A stretch of 61,329 nucleotides of DNA, from NCBI RefSeq assembly GCF_000686045.1, contig NZ_JMLV01000017.1, positions 1 to 61,329 of the forward strand, read 5' to 3'. This DNA comes from Fodinicurvata fenggangensis DSM 21160. Its GTDB lineage: Bacteria; Pseudomonadota; Alphaproteobacteria; Kiloniellales; DSM-21159. Positions 34,953 to 44,057 of the stretch are shown piece by piece; position 1 is the first letter of the stretch; the number at the start of each line of letters is the position of its first letter. Under the pieces are notes generated by a model that made no database searches, was not told where the DNA came from, and saw nothing but the letters and a program-made list of their open reading frames with translations. A program made the position numbers and the translations under genes.

Positions 34953-35846
34953 TCAAGCCCTCGCTTTTTTACGCACCTTCCTGTCAGCCTCCAATATAGC
35001 CCTAGCTTGGTCTACAACGGGTAGGTCAATCATCTTGCCTTCAAATTGAGCCGTGCCTCGACCTTCAGCCATCGCCTTCTCGAAAGTCTCGACCAACGCA
35101 CGAGCCTGCTCAACCTCTGAAGGGGAAGGCGCAAACTCCTCATTCAGAATACCTACCTGATTGGGATGGATTGCAAAGGCGCCCATGAAACCGAGCTCAC
35201 GTGCTTCCTGGATAGTTGATCTGTAACTCTCAAGATCAGAGAAGCCTGCGATTGAACCCACAAAACCAAGGGGCATGCACCCGGCAGCCTTGGCAGCTGC
35301 CACGGCTTGGACATTCGGTGTCATCAATGATGCGTGCGTTGTTTTCATGCCCATTGAAACGGCAAGATCTTCTGGGCCAACGATGATCCCGATAATACGA
35401 GAATGCGCTGCAGCAATCTGATTAATGCGTAGCAAGCCCTCCGCCGTCTCGATCATGACAATCAGTTTTGTATGGCCTTCCTCCAGCCCTTGCTCGCGCT
35501 CCATCTCCTCAATCACTTCTATCAGACTGAGGACATGCTCCGGAAAAGGAACTTTCGGTAAAGTCAACGCCATGACTGACTGACGGACAGATGCTTCAAT
35601 ATCGGCCACCGCCATTCGCAAAGGGCGGTTTATTCTGACAATTACCTCGCAGCCCTGTTCTGCCAATCGATCAGCGACCTCAGGGAGAGCCTTTCGAGCC
35701 TCTTGTTTTTGGTCGGGTGGTATTGCGTCCTCAAGATCGAGTTGAATGCAGTCCGCTCCTCGGTTTGGTGCACCGCGGATAAACTTTTCATTCAATACGG
35801 GTACGAACAGAATAGAGCGCCAGAAAGGAAGGGAAGTTTCTGTCAT
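34953..35846 (-). CDS. CitE-like (HpcH/HpaI family) CoA-ester lyase
   Basis: A 297-residue TIM-barrel protein with marks of the citrate lyase beta / malyl-CoA lyase family: QLDLEDAIPPDQK, VRINRP, MIETAEGLL, IVGPEDLAVSMG and FAIHPNQV. Members split 3-hydroxyacyl-CoA esters such as malyl-CoA or citramalyl-CoA. It directly follows a CoA transferase gene, 2 bases apart, so the substrate is probably the CoA ester made by that enzyme. A hydrolase role (malyl-CoA thioesterase) is the main alternative. Confidence 0.85.
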   Translation of the reverse strand: MTETSLPFWRSILFVPVLNEKFIRGAPNRGADCIQLDLEDAIPPDQKQEARKALPEVADRLAEQGCEVIVRINRPLRMAVADIEASVRQSVMALTLPKVPFPEHVLSLIEVIEEMEREQGLEEGHTKLIVMIETAEGLLRINQIAAAHSRIIGIIVGPEDLAVSMGMKTTHASLMTPNVQAVAAAKAAGCMPLGFVGSIAGFSDLESYRSTIQEARELGFMGAFAIHPNQVGILNEEFAPSPSEVEQARALVETFEKAMAEGRGTAQFEGKMIDLPVVDQARAILEADRKVRKKARA

Positions 35847-35848
35847 GG

Positions 35849-37042
35849 TTAGCCTTTCGACCCAGAGCTTTTGCTGCGGCGCTTATCAAGTTCATCTGCG
35901 ATCTCTTCGTTGTGCTCACCCAGTCGAGGAGCAGGGCGTTTGAAGACACCGGGTGTACCGCTCATGCGTGGGACAATGTTGTGCATCGGCACTTTGCCTA
36001 CGTCCTCGTCGGGAAGATCGACCAGGACCTCCCGTTCCAGCACGTAAGGGTGGGTCATGAGATCGGCTATGGAGCACACGGGCCCAACGGTCACCCCGGC
36101 CGCTTCAAACAGTTCCAGATTCTCGGCCTGGGAGCGTTGTTTGATAAACGCGCCAATGATCTCGTCGAGCTCATCCCGGTTTTCTACACGTGCGTCATTT
36201 GTTGCAAATCGCGGGTCATCCTTCAGTTCGGGTCGTCCGATCGTCTCCAGGATCTTCATCGCCATTGACTGCATCGAGCCTGACATCGCGACATAGCCGC
36301 CATCGTCACAGATATAAACGTTGCGCGGTGCAGTATGTGAGGACTGATTACCTGCTCTTTCTGTTGGGACACCCGTAAGCTGATACTTCAGAGCTTCCGA
36401 AGAGATAATCGAGAGAATAGGCTCGAAGAGCGACAGGTCTATGACCTGGCCACCCTTGTGACCAACTTCAACGGCGCGCAATGCCGTCAAGATTGCGCTT
36501 ACACCATAGAGACCGGCAACCATGTCCGCCATTGCCAGGGGAGGAAGGGTTGGTGGCTTGTCAGGATGACCATTGAGATAGGCCCAGCCTGACATAGCCT
36601 CCACGAGAGTTCCGAAACCGGGACGATTCTTATAGGGCCCTGTTTGCCCCCAACCTGAAACCCTGAGAATGATTAGGTTTGGATTTCTGCAATGGAGCTC
36701 CTCCGGGCCCATACCCCATTTTTCCAATGTACCGGGCAGGAAATTCTCAACCAGCACCTGGGCTGTGTCGATCAGGTCAAGAAGGTCACGTTTGCCCTCC
36801 TCCGACTTTATGTCGACAGCAAAGCTTCGCTTGTTGCGTGCATAGACCTTCCAATAGATGTCAGTGTCTTCGCATCGCCAGTTTCGCAGATCGTCCCCAT
36901 TTCCGGGGCGTTCGATCTTGATAACATCGGCCCCGTAATCCGCCAGGACATGTGTGGTCATGTTACCGGCGACCAGCCGGGACATGTCGAGGACACGAAC
37001 TCCTTCGAGCGGACCCTTTGCGTCAGCATCGTAAGAATGCAT
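35849..37042 (-). CDS. CaiB/BaiF (class III) CoA transferase
   Basis: A 397-residue class III CoA transferase with GVRVLDMSRLVAGNMTTHVL and the catalytic aspartate in MADMVAGLYG. It likely activates a hydroxy-dicarboxylate for the CitE-like lyase encoded next. ATG 37042 is preferred to 37057 on ribosome-binding grounds (GAGAG upstream). It is only distantly like the CaiB protein at 28152, so the two are not recent duplicates. Confidence 0.88.
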   Translation of the reverse strand: MHSYDADAKGPLEGVRVLDMSRLVAGNMTTHVLADYGADVIKIERPGNGDDLRNWRCEDTDIYWKVYARNKRSFAVDIKSEEGKRDLLDLIDTAQVLVENFLPGTLEKWGMGPEELHCRNPNLIILRVSGWGQTGPYKNRPGFGTLVEAMSGWAYLNGHPDKPPTLPPLAMADMVAGLYGVSAILTALRAVEVGHKGGQVIDLSLFEPILSIISSEALKYQLTGVPTERAGNQSSHTAPRNVYICDDGGYVAMSGSMQSMAMKILETIGRPELKDDPRFATNDARVENRDELDEIIGAFIKQRSQAENLELFEAAGVTVGPVCSIADLMTHPYVLEREVLVDLPDEDVGKVPMHNIVPRMSGTPGVFKRPAPRLGEHNEEIADELDKRRSKSSGSKG

Positions 37043-37059
37043 CGACTGCTCTCTCATTG

Positions 37060-38172
37060 TTATGCGAACTCGATGACGGGCTTTACTTCCTGGAAGGCTT
37101 TCATGCGCTGAAGCGCCGTATTCACGTCATCCAGTGCGTATCGATTGCTCAGGATTTTCGACAGGGGAATCTGAGACGCGTATTGAGCGGTAAACTCCAG
37201 AGCTTGCCAGTAGCTGCGCGAGTCCCCGGAGAACGCTCCAATGACGTTGATATTCTTCTTCACGATCGTGGACGGTTTGACCGTCGTGTCCTTGTCACCG
37301 AGCTGCCCCACGATGCAGTAGCGTCCCCCCTTGCGGGCGATATCAAGTCCCTCATTGAATGCTGGTGGATGTCCGGTGAATTCCATCACGATATCTGCGC
37401 CACGCCCTTCGGTGAGGCTGTGGATCTTCTCCAAGCGCTCTTCGTGTGTGGTGTCTTCGATCGAGAGCGTATGTTCGGCTCCCAGCTCACCAGCCAGATC
37501 GAGCCGGGCTTTAGGCGCCCCGATGGCAATGACGCTGCGCGCACCTCGAGCACGGGCCACCGCTGTTGCAAGCAATCCCAGAGGCCCAACGCCCTGGATC
37601 ACAACGTGCTCATGTGCCTCGATTTCCCCCAGATTGTTCATCGCGTTCATCACAGAACGAAACGCGCAGGAGCAGAGGCTTGCGAGGTCATCGCTCACAG
37701 CTTCTGGGACCTTGATACGTCCGGATTGCGGCATGACATAGCCGTACTCGGAAAAGCCGCCGAGCAGGTAGGGATACTCGGCCATCGTCTCATACATGTA
37801 GGCGCGCCGGTTTTCACAGAGCGTGGGTTGCTTCGCGACAGTGCAGTAGTAACAGGAGCCACAGGAGGTATGCGTCCAGAGGATCCGGTCACCAACCTTC
37901 AAATCCCGCCCGACGCTGTCGCGCTCGGCGTTATCTCCCATCGCGACAATGCGTCCGGTCATCTCATGACCGATAATCACGGGCAGATTAACTGGAAGCG
38001 CCAGGGATCCACTTGCAAGGTGCACATCCGTTCCGCAGATCGAACAGGCTGACGTTTTTACCAGAAGCGAGGACGGTTCGAGTTTCTCCGGGATCGGTAC
38101 GTCTTCTATGACCAGAGGGTCTCCAAAAGCTCTCAGAACTGCGGCACGGGAAGTTGTAGGAATAGTGGTCAT
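37060..38172 (-). CDS. Zinc-dependent medium-chain alcohol dehydrogenase
   Basis: A 370-residue MDR dehydrogenase. The catalytic-zinc region is SACSICGTDVHL with GHEMTGRI, the structural-zinc cysteines are in CGSCYYC and PTLC, and the NAD-binding loop is GVGPLGLLA. ATG 38172 is used; the long reading to 38724 overlaps dctM on the same strand in another frame and is not real. It would oxidise a secondary or primary alcohol carried in by the TRAP system. The substrate is unknown. Confidence 0.88.
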   Translation of the reverse strand: MTTIPTTSRAAVLRAFGDPLVIEDVPIPEKLEPSSLLVKTSACSICGTDVHLASGSLALPVNLPVIIGHEMTGRIVAMGDNAERDSVGRDLKVGDRILWTHTSCGSCYYCTVAKQPTLCENRRAYMYETMAEYPYLLGGFSEYGYVMPQSGRIKVPEAVSDDLASLCSCAFRSVMNAMNNLGEIEAHEHVVIQGVGPLGLLATAVARARGARSVIAIGAPKARLDLAGELGAEHTLSIEDTTHEERLEKIHSLTEGRGADIVMEFTGHPPAFNEGLDIARKGGRYCIVGQLGDKDTTVKPSTIVKKNINVIGAFSGDSRSYWQALEFTAQYASQIPLSKILSNRYALDDVNTALQRMKAFQEVKPVIEFA

Positions 38173-38186
38173 GATTGATAGGCCTC

Positions 38187-39464
38187 TTAGAACAAGCGGT
38201 ACCAGAGCGACAGGCTCGGGATAAACGTAAGAAGTGCGAGGGCAAAAACGGCCGCACCAATGAACCAACCGAAATGCCTCAACATCTGTACGATGTGCAC
38301 ATTGTTGGTCCTGGCAGCGACATAGAGATTTGCGGCAAGCGGTGGGGTCAGCAGGCCGATCTCGATGTTCGTCACGACGATGATCGCAAAGTGGATCGGG
38401 TCGATGCCGAACTGGGCTGCCGAGGGTGCAAGCAGTGGGCCCATTAGAAGAACTGCGGCATTGGTTTCCATGAACATGCCAACGGCAAAAAGCAGAAGAT
38501 TCACTGCGATGAGAAACAGGATTGGATCCGCAAAGAGACCGGTCATGAAGATAGCCAGATCTTGCGGCACCTGGTTCAAAATGAGCGCCCTGTTCAGGAT
38601 CCCTGTCATGGCGATGATCAAGAGGATTGCGCCTGCAGGCAGCACGGCGGCGTAGAAGGTCTGGACCAGGCCTTCCAGGTTCAATGCACGTTGGAGGAGC
38701 ACAACGGCAATGGCGTAGATACAAGCTACGGCCGCAGCCTCTGTGGGGGTGAAAATACCACCGTAGATGCCGCCAAGGACAATGATCGGCAAGAATAAAG
38801 CCGCCAGCGCGCGTGAACGTGCTTTGCTCTTGCTCAAGCTTGCAAGAACACCGGCGTCAGCTTCTGTTTCCTGCGAGCCGGATAGCACGGCTTTCGAGCG
38901 GAACCAGTGAACGAAGGAAAATGTCAGGACCAGCAGTGCGCCAGGAACGATCGTGGCTATGAAGAGTTCCGTGATGGATACACCGACCGTTGCGCCATAG
39001 ATGATCAACGGAATGGAAGGAGGGATCAGAACGCCCAGGAGGCCGGAGGCAGCATTGAGAGACGCAATATAGCCCTTCGGATAGCCCCGGGCAGCCATCT
39101 CCGGGCCGAGCGTTGAGCCGATGGCCGCTACAGTTGCTACGGACGAGCCTGTAATGGCACCAAGAAATGCACTGGCCACGATCATTACGTATCCAAAAGA
39201 GGCTCTGATACGGCGCAGGGACTTGTCGGCAACAGCGGAGAGCGCTGCGGCAATACCGCCTTTGTTTATGATCTCGCCGAGAAGGATAAAGAGTGGGATG
39301 GCAACCAGAGCGAAGCTGGAGACACTGTCGTAGGGAATGCTGCTCAGGGAATCCAGCCAGACATTCAGCCGTTCATCGTTCAAAAAAACGACGAGAGCGA
39401 ATGCCGCTGCAATAGGCGTGCCGATCAGGAGCAGGCCGAACAATCCGATGATGACGAGGCTCAT
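38187..39464 (-). CDS. dctM: TRAP transporter large permease DctM
   Basis: The large TRAP membrane subunit, 425 residues with about 12 hydrophobic segments. The family regions SLSSIPYDSVSSFALVAIPLF (in part) and SGLLGVLIPPSIPLIIYG are present. It overlaps dctQ by 4 bases, as is usual for DctPQM operons, and lies directly before the alcohol dehydrogenase gene. Confidence 0.93.
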   Translation of the reverse strand: MSLVIIGLFGLLLIGTPIAAAFALVVFLNDERLNVWLDSLSSIPYDSVSSFALVAIPLFILLGEIINKGGIAAALSAVADKSLRRIRASFGYVMIVASAFLGAITGSSVATVAAIGSTLGPEMAARGYPKGYIASLNAASGLLGVLIPPSIPLIIYGATVGVSITELFIATIVPGALLVLTFSFVHWFRSKAVLSGSQETEADAGVLASLSKSKARSRALAALFLPIIVLGGIYGGIFTPTEAAAVACIYAIAVVLLQRALNLEGLVQTFYAAVLPAGAILLIIAMTGILNRALILNQVPQDLAIFMTGLFADPILFLIAVNLLLFAVGMFMETNAAVLLMGPLLAPSAAQFGIDPIHFAIIVVTNIEIGLLTPPLAANLYVAARTNNVHIVQMLRHFGWFIGAAVFALALLTFIPSLSLWYRLF

Positions 39465-40015
39465 GCCTCACCTCCCGTGCGCGGCATCCCTGTACAGAGT
39501 CGTATGATGTCGAAAGCGGCGTGTATAAACATGAGCGCTGATCCCAGAACCATGAAGCCCATAGGGATCCACAGAGGTGTGCCCAGGTCGATGAGACTTT
39601 CCCCCGAAGAGAGGGCATAGGTCAGCAAGTTCCAAGCCAGCCATGTGAAAATGCCAGTGAAAACCGCCATTGCCAGTGTGGCTGTGATGCGAAGGAGGAT
39701 TCTCAGAAACCTGTTCTTCAGCAGGTCAACAACCTCAATGGTGATGTGTTGGTGCATATAACTGCAGAAAGCAGCCCCCAAGAAGGTCATGGGTGACATT
39801 GCAACGAGTGCATATTCGCCAAGGCTCGGTATGGGGAGATTCAGGAGTCTCGCAACGATTGTTACCAGTATCGCAAATATCATCACCACAAGGGATACTG
39901 CCGCGACCCGTTTCTCCACTGCCGCAACGCCGCCTTCAATTCTATCCATAATGACCATCAGAGGCCGCCCCGCAGTTGGGACGGCCTCCTTGGTGCCATT
40001 CACGGCGTTATTCAT
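39461..40015 (-). CDS. dctQ: TRAP transporter small permease DctQ
   Basis: The small TRAP membrane subunit, 184 residues with four hydrophobic segments (for example VAAVSLVVMIFAILVTIVA). The segment FLGAAFCSYMHQHITIEVVDL is typical of the family. It overlaps the receptor gene by 8 bases and dctM by 4, so the three are translationally coupled. Confidence 0.9.
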   Translation of the reverse strand: MNNAVNGTKEAVPTAGRPLMVIMDRIEGGVAAVEKRVAAVSLVVMIFAILVTIVARLLNLPIPSLGEYALVAMSPMTFLGAAFCSYMHQHITIEVVDLLKNRFLRILLRITATLAMAVFTGIFTWLAWNLLTYALSSGESLIDLGTPLWIPMGFMVLGSALMFIHAAFDIIRLCTGMPRTGGEA

Positions 40016-41018
40016 TGCTGGCGCCGACGTCCTCTTTCAGTGCCTGGATGCGGTCTGCACCATAGGTGTCTTCCAGTTCCGTCCAGAGTGAACGTCCAAG
40101 CTCAACGAACTTGGCCATTTCCTCATCGGACAGCTCATGCACTTCCACACCTGCTTCCCGGATACCTTCCAGATATTCGGCATTCTTCGCGCGATTGTTT
40201 TCGATCTGATCACTTGCTGATTCGCTTGCGCAAGCGCTGATGATGTCCTTGTTCTCATCTGAGAGCTGCTGCCAGAAGTGGTCGCTGGCTGTGATCGTAC
40301 CCATCGCATAGACGTGATTGGTCAGCGTCATGTACTCCTGCGCCTCGAAAAGCCGGGAGTTGTAGGTGATGCTCGCACCATTGTCCTGACCATCCACGGT
40401 CCCCTGCTGCAGGGCAACGAAGAGTTCAGGGAATGGCAGGGTTACAGTTTGGACGCCTGCGGCATCAAAGAAGGAGCGAATGGAGATCGATCCCGGAACG
40501 CGCAGCTTGAGCCCTTCCAGGTCTGACACTGATTCCACCGGTTGCTCCGAATTCGTTACGGCCCGGAATTCCAGTTCGAAGAAATCAAGCGACTTCATGC
40601 CATGGTTGGCAAGTGTCTCCCGGATCGTTGTCTGCAGCACGCCATCCGGATTGTAGAAGACTTCGTCGGCTTCCTCGAAGGAGCTCACGATATAGGGCAG
40701 ATAGTGAATGTCGAGGAGCGGATCCAAACCGGTCAAGGAACCCGGGTTCAGGAAAGCAAGCTCCAGCCCACCTCGAGAGAGATCCCGTCCGAGGGTTTCG
40801 TCACCACCCAGTTGGCTGTCCGGGAATACGGTAACGGAAATGTCACCTCCGGTGTCATCGGTCACGCACTGTGCAAAGGCCTTGCTTGCGTTATCCACCG
40901 GGCTGTCCGTGGCGAAGACATGGCCCAGGCGGACATCCTGCCCTTGAGCCATTACTCCAGGTGCAACGCTAGCCGCCAACATCGCGGACAGAGACACAAC
41001 AATAGCTGTTCGTTTCAT
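40008..41018 (-). CDS. dctP: TRAP transporter receptor DctP
   Basis: The periplasmic receptor, 336 residues with a signal peptide (AIVVSLSAMLAASVAPGVMA). The mature protein has the DctP layout, including LKLRVPGSISIRSFFDAAG, the PFPELFVALQQGTVDGQDNG segment and the conserved arginine in that region that holds a ligand carboxylate. GGGAGGAAATAAC precedes ATG 41018. The ligand is unknown and probably a carboxylate or hydroxy acid. Confidence 0.93.
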   Translation of the reverse strand: MKRTAIVVSLSAMLAASVAPGVMAQGQDVRLGHVFATDSPVDNASKAFAQCVTDDTGGDISVTVFPDSQLGGDETLGRDLSRGGLELAFLNPGSLTGLDPLLDIHYLPYIVSSFEEADEVFYNPDGVLQTTIRETLANHGMKSLDFFELEFRAVTNSEQPVESVSDLEGLKLRVPGSISIRSFFDAAGVQTVTLPFPELFVALQQGTVDGQDNGASITYNSRLFEAQEYMTLTNHVYAMGTITASDHFWQQLSDENKDIISACASESASDQIENNRAKNAEYLEGIREAGVEVHELSDEEMAKFVELGRSLWTELEDTYGADRIQALKEDVGASNE

Positions 41019-41065
41019 GAGTTATTTCCTCCCTAGTGTTTTTACTGAGAATTGTAGATCCGGAT

Positions 41066-42505
41066 TCACCCGTGGTTAATCACCACTGTCTTGGTGACGG
41101 TGAATTCCTTCAGGGCTTCAAAGCCCTTCTCGCGTCCGTGGCCGCTTTTCTTGAAACCACCGAACGGAAGCTCGATACCACCCCCGGCACCATAGCCGTT
41201 GATGTAGACCTGTCCGACACGCACCCCCTTTGCGAGACGCATTTGCCGGGCGCCAGAATTGGTCCAGATGCCTGCTATCAAGCCATAATCCGTGCCGTTT
41301 GCCAGGCGAATGGCATCGTCTTCATCATCAAACGGAATGGCAGACAGGACAGGGCCGAAAACCTCTTCCTTGGCGAGTTCATGATCGCGTGGAACGACCC
41401 GGTACAAGGTTGGTGGCACGTAGTATCCGCCTTCCGGGGCTGATTTATGAATCTTGCCCTGAGCCGCGATTTCAATGCCGTCCTTCTCTGCCCGCTCCAG
41501 GAAGCCCAGAACACGCTCTTGTTGCGCCTTGGAGATAACCGGACCACAGTTGAGATCGAGATCATGAGGACCAGCCTGAAGTTGCTTGAAGCGCTTGGTC
41601 AGGGCGTTCATGAAGTCGTCGTAGATTGAGCGTTCGATCAGGACCCTTGTTCCAGCCGAGCAGGTCTGCCCCGTATTCTGGACGAGTGCGCCAACGATCG
41701 ATTCGATGGCTTTCTCCTGATCTGCGTCCGGGAAAACGATCTGTGGTGACTTGCCGCCCAGCTCGAGAACACAGGGTACGTGATTGTCCGCTGCTGTCTT
41801 CTGGATGATCGTTCCAACCTCGGGAGAACCCGTAAAGGAAATGAGGTCCAGGTCCGGATGCGCACTGAGCGCTGCACCAGCCTCCTCTCCAACGCCTGGT
41901 ACGATGTTGATGGCGCCTTCCGGGAAACCGACATCCGTCGCAAGTTCGGCAAGCCTGATAACGCTGAGGCAGGCTTCCTCGGCGGGCTTCATGACCGTCG
42001 CATTGCCCCCGGCCAAGGCCGCCCCGAGGGCTCTGCCGAACATCTGTGCCGGATAATTCCAGGGAATGATATGACCCGTCACGCCGCGTGGCTCGCGCAG
42101 GATCATGACCTGATAGCCAGAGAGGAAAGGAATGGTCTCGCCGTGAAGCTTATCGGCGGCTCCGCCATAGTATTCGAAGTATCGTGCGGCCGCCTTTATG
42201 TCGCCGCGCGCCAGCTTGAGCGGTTTACCGGTATCGAGCGCTTCCAGATCCGTCAGTTCATCCTCATGATCGAGGATGGCTTGTCCGAGTTTCGAAAGCA
42301 GGCGTCCGCGCTCCACGGCGGGCATCTGCCCCCAGACACCCTCGAAGGCCTTTCTCGCAGCGGCAACCGCAGCATTGATGTCCTCGGCCGTGCCGCACGC
42401 TATGACACCAATCTTCTCACCCGTTGAGGGTGCGACCATGTCCAGGGTCTGACCGTTGGAGGATTTCCTCCAGGTACCATCGATGAAAACCGACTCTGCC
42501 TTCAT
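41066..42505 (-). CDS. NAD(P)-dependent aldehyde dehydrogenase
   Basis: A 479-residue ALDH-superfamily enzyme. The catalytic glutamate is in LELGGKSPQIV and the catalytic cysteine in NTGQTCSAGTRV. GGGAGGAAAC precedes ATG 42505; the reading to 42562 adds 19 unlikely residues. It is the first gene of the operon that continues with dctPQM, an alcohol dehydrogenase, a CoA transferase, a CitE-like gene and a LysR gene. It probably oxidises the aldehyde made by the alcohol dehydrogenase. Confidence 0.92.
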   Translation of the reverse strand: MKAESVFIDGTWRKSSNGQTLDMVAPSTGEKIGVIACGTAEDINAAVAAARKAFEGVWGQMPAVERGRLLSKLGQAILDHEDELTDLEALDTGKPLKLARGDIKAAARYFEYYGGAADKLHGETIPFLSGYQVMILREPRGVTGHIIPWNYPAQMFGRALGAALAGGNATVMKPAEEACLSVIRLAELATDVGFPEGAINIVPGVGEEAGAALSAHPDLDLISFTGSPEVGTIIQKTAADNHVPCVLELGGKSPQIVFPDADQEKAIESIVGALVQNTGQTCSAGTRVLIERSIYDDFMNALTKRFKQLQAGPHDLDLNCGPVISKAQQERVLGFLERAEKDGIEIAAQGKIHKSAPEGGYYVPPTLYRVVPRDHELAKEEVFGPVLSAIPFDDEDDAIRLANGTDYGLIAGIWTNSGARQMRLAKGVRVGQVYINGYGAGGGIELPFGGFKKSGHGREKGFEALKEFTVTKTVVINHG

Positions 42506-42581
42506 GTTTCCTCCCAAATGAAGTTCGGAGGAAAGCCTTGCAGCGGCTTCATCAGTAGGCAAATTTTAAATTTGTTCCTAT

Positions 42582-42602
42582 CCTATAGGGTATATCTATA
42601 GG
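42582..42602. promoter_or_regulatory. Candidate operator upstream of the aldehyde dehydrogenase operon
   Basis: CCTATAG-N7-CTATAGG is a perfect 7-bp inverted repeat with a 7-base spacer, about 80 bases upstream of the operon's first start codon. The 21-base span and the A+T-rich surroundings fit a LysR or similar dimeric regulator; the LysR at the end of the operon is the natural candidate. Confidence 0.5.
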
Positions 42603-42739
42603 TTCTCTAAGATATGCTTTCTGAAGTTTAAGAATCACGCAGTTGGACTGTGGAGCAATCGCTGCACGTAAGTCGCGATTGGATCCTCGAGATCAATCGC
42701 CCATATCGTGAGCCCTGAACACTTCGAGGTTTCGTGGTT

Positions 42740-43684
42740 CTAGAGCTGTAGGACCAGTCGTCTGGATCTGGCCCGCGAGACACAGACACACAGGAATTCG
42801 TTGGCCTCCTGCTCTGCGGGCGAGAGGACCCCGTCGCGATGATCGACCTCACCAGCAACGACATCCACCATACAGCTGCCACAGAGCCCCTCGTAGCAAC
42901 CGAACTCCACTGGGACATCATGGGCCCGCAGTACATCCAGGATGCTCTCTTGCGGACCGACCTCCAGAACCTTTCCGCTCGATTGCAATTCTATCTCGAA
43001 GCTATCGTTCTCTTCCGTGGCGAAAGTGGCCGCCGCCGCGAAACGCTCGAAATGGATGGCGCCTCCGCGTAGGTCGCTGCCGGCGTTCAGCACCTCTTCC
43101 AGCATCGGCTCGGGCCCGCAAACATAAACGTCCCCGCCGACCGGTACCGTCTGTATCACGGCCGCGATATCGAAGCGTCCGTCGCTGTCGCTGCAATGAA
43201 GATGATAGTGGTCACCCAAGCTCATCTCGCGAAACTGCGAGTCCATGGCTGCCAGCTCCCGCGAGCGCACGACATAGAAGACGCGAAAATCCGCCCCCCT
43301 GCATTGCAGCTCGCGGACCATTGGCAGAATCGGAGTCACGCCGATTCCCCCCGTAATCAGGGTAATATGCTTGCTGGTTTCCGCCAGAGCGAAATGGTTT
43401 CGCGGACCGCCCAACTCGACCTCGTCCCCGATCGCCAGGCCATGCATGGCCGTTGAGCCGCCCCGCCCATCGGGCTCTTGCTTGACGGCAATATTGAACC
43501 ACCGGCCCTCGGAATCCCAGGTGCACAGGGAATATTGGCGCACCATGCCGGGCGCCAGCCCGATATCCACATGGGCTCCGGGCTCGAGACCCTCGAGAGG
43601 ACCGTCGAGAACCTGGAAGCGGAACTCCGCAATCTCATCGGTGAGATTGACCTTGTTCAGCAATCTTGCGCGGTGCGAACTCAT
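42740..43684 (-). CDS. Rieske-oxygenase reductase (FAD / NAD / 2Fe-2S)
   Basis: A 314-residue electron-transfer protein of the VanB/phthalate dioxygenase reductase type. In order it has a flavin domain (VRQYSLC), an NAD domain (ITGGIGVTPI), and a C-terminal plant-type 2Fe-2S domain with CYEGLCGSC plus a last cysteine in NEFLCVC. It passes electrons from NADH to the oxygenase encoded divergently. GAGGAGG precedes ATG 43684. CntB and GbcB-like partners of amine monooxygenases have a related design. Confidence 0.9.
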   Translation of the reverse strand: MSSHRARLLNKVNLTDEIAEFRFQVLDGPLEGLEPGAHVDIGLAPGMVRQYSLCTWDSEGRWFNIAVKQEPDGRGGSTAMHGLAIGDEVELGGPRNHFALAETSKHITLITGGIGVTPILPMVRELQCRGADFRVFYVVRSRELAAMDSQFREMSLGDHYHLHCSDSDGRFDIAAVIQTVPVGGDVYVCGPEPMLEEVLNAGSDLRGGAIHFERFAAAATFATEENDSFEIELQSSGKVLEVGPQESILDVLRAHDVPVEFGCYEGLCGSCMVDVVAGEVDHRDGVLSPAEQEANEFLCVCVSRARSRRLVLQL

Positions 43685-43827
43685 CTGCACCTCCTCTCGG
43701 CCTCTCCAGCTCTCCGTTTCCAGGCACGCGTCCTGCCGTTTCGTTTGCGCATCCGGTCGGCCGTTGGGCCATCCCATACATCGGCCCAATCCAAGGCCAC
43801 CTTCAAGATGGAAAAATCTCAAACAGG

Positions 43828-43839
43828 AGTGAATTCACT
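43828..43839. promoter_or_regulatory. Palindrome AGTGAATTCACT
   Basis: A perfect 12-base palindrome about 145 bases upstream of the reductase start. TTCACT is repeated at 43839-43845 (in part) and about 43852, which suggests a cluster of sites for one regulator. No regulator gene is adjacent. Confidence 0.4.
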
Positions 43840-43957
43840 TCACTTCTTTCGTTCACTATACCACACCCAACCTTTGCCTTTCCGCCTATTCCTCCTATTA
43901 ACGACACAAATTATCGCCACAGCGAAGCAGACTTGAGGGCACATCGGGAAAGCATAT

Positions 43958-43978
43958 CACATTATCTGAACTAATGTG
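43958..43978. promoter_or_regulatory. Candidate operator CACATTA-N7-TAATGTG
   Basis: A perfect 7-bp inverted repeat with a 7-base spacer, 80 bases upstream of the oxygenase start codon. It has the same geometry as the site at 42582-42602 but a different sequence. It is a good candidate for a dimeric regulator controlling the oxygenase operon. Confidence 0.55.
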
Positions 43979-44057
43979 TCGTTGAGTCCTTCTGATATTG
44001 AGCAAAGTGGGTGGCTCTCCCCAATATCGGGAAAGATTGCGTCAAGGGAGAGAGCCC

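Larger units (their letters stand above)
43685..44057. other. Divergent intergenic region of the Rieske module
   Basis: About 370 bases between reductase and oxygenase genes, without a credible open frame. It is A+T-richer than its flanks. It holds the palindromes at 43828-43839 and 43958-43978 and three TTCACT copies near 43833-43858. Promoters in both directions are expected here. Confidence 0.5.

Noticed and set aside
38173-38724. N-terminal extension of the alcohol dehydrogenase frame
   Set aside because: It overlaps dctM in another frame; the family N terminus starts at 38172.
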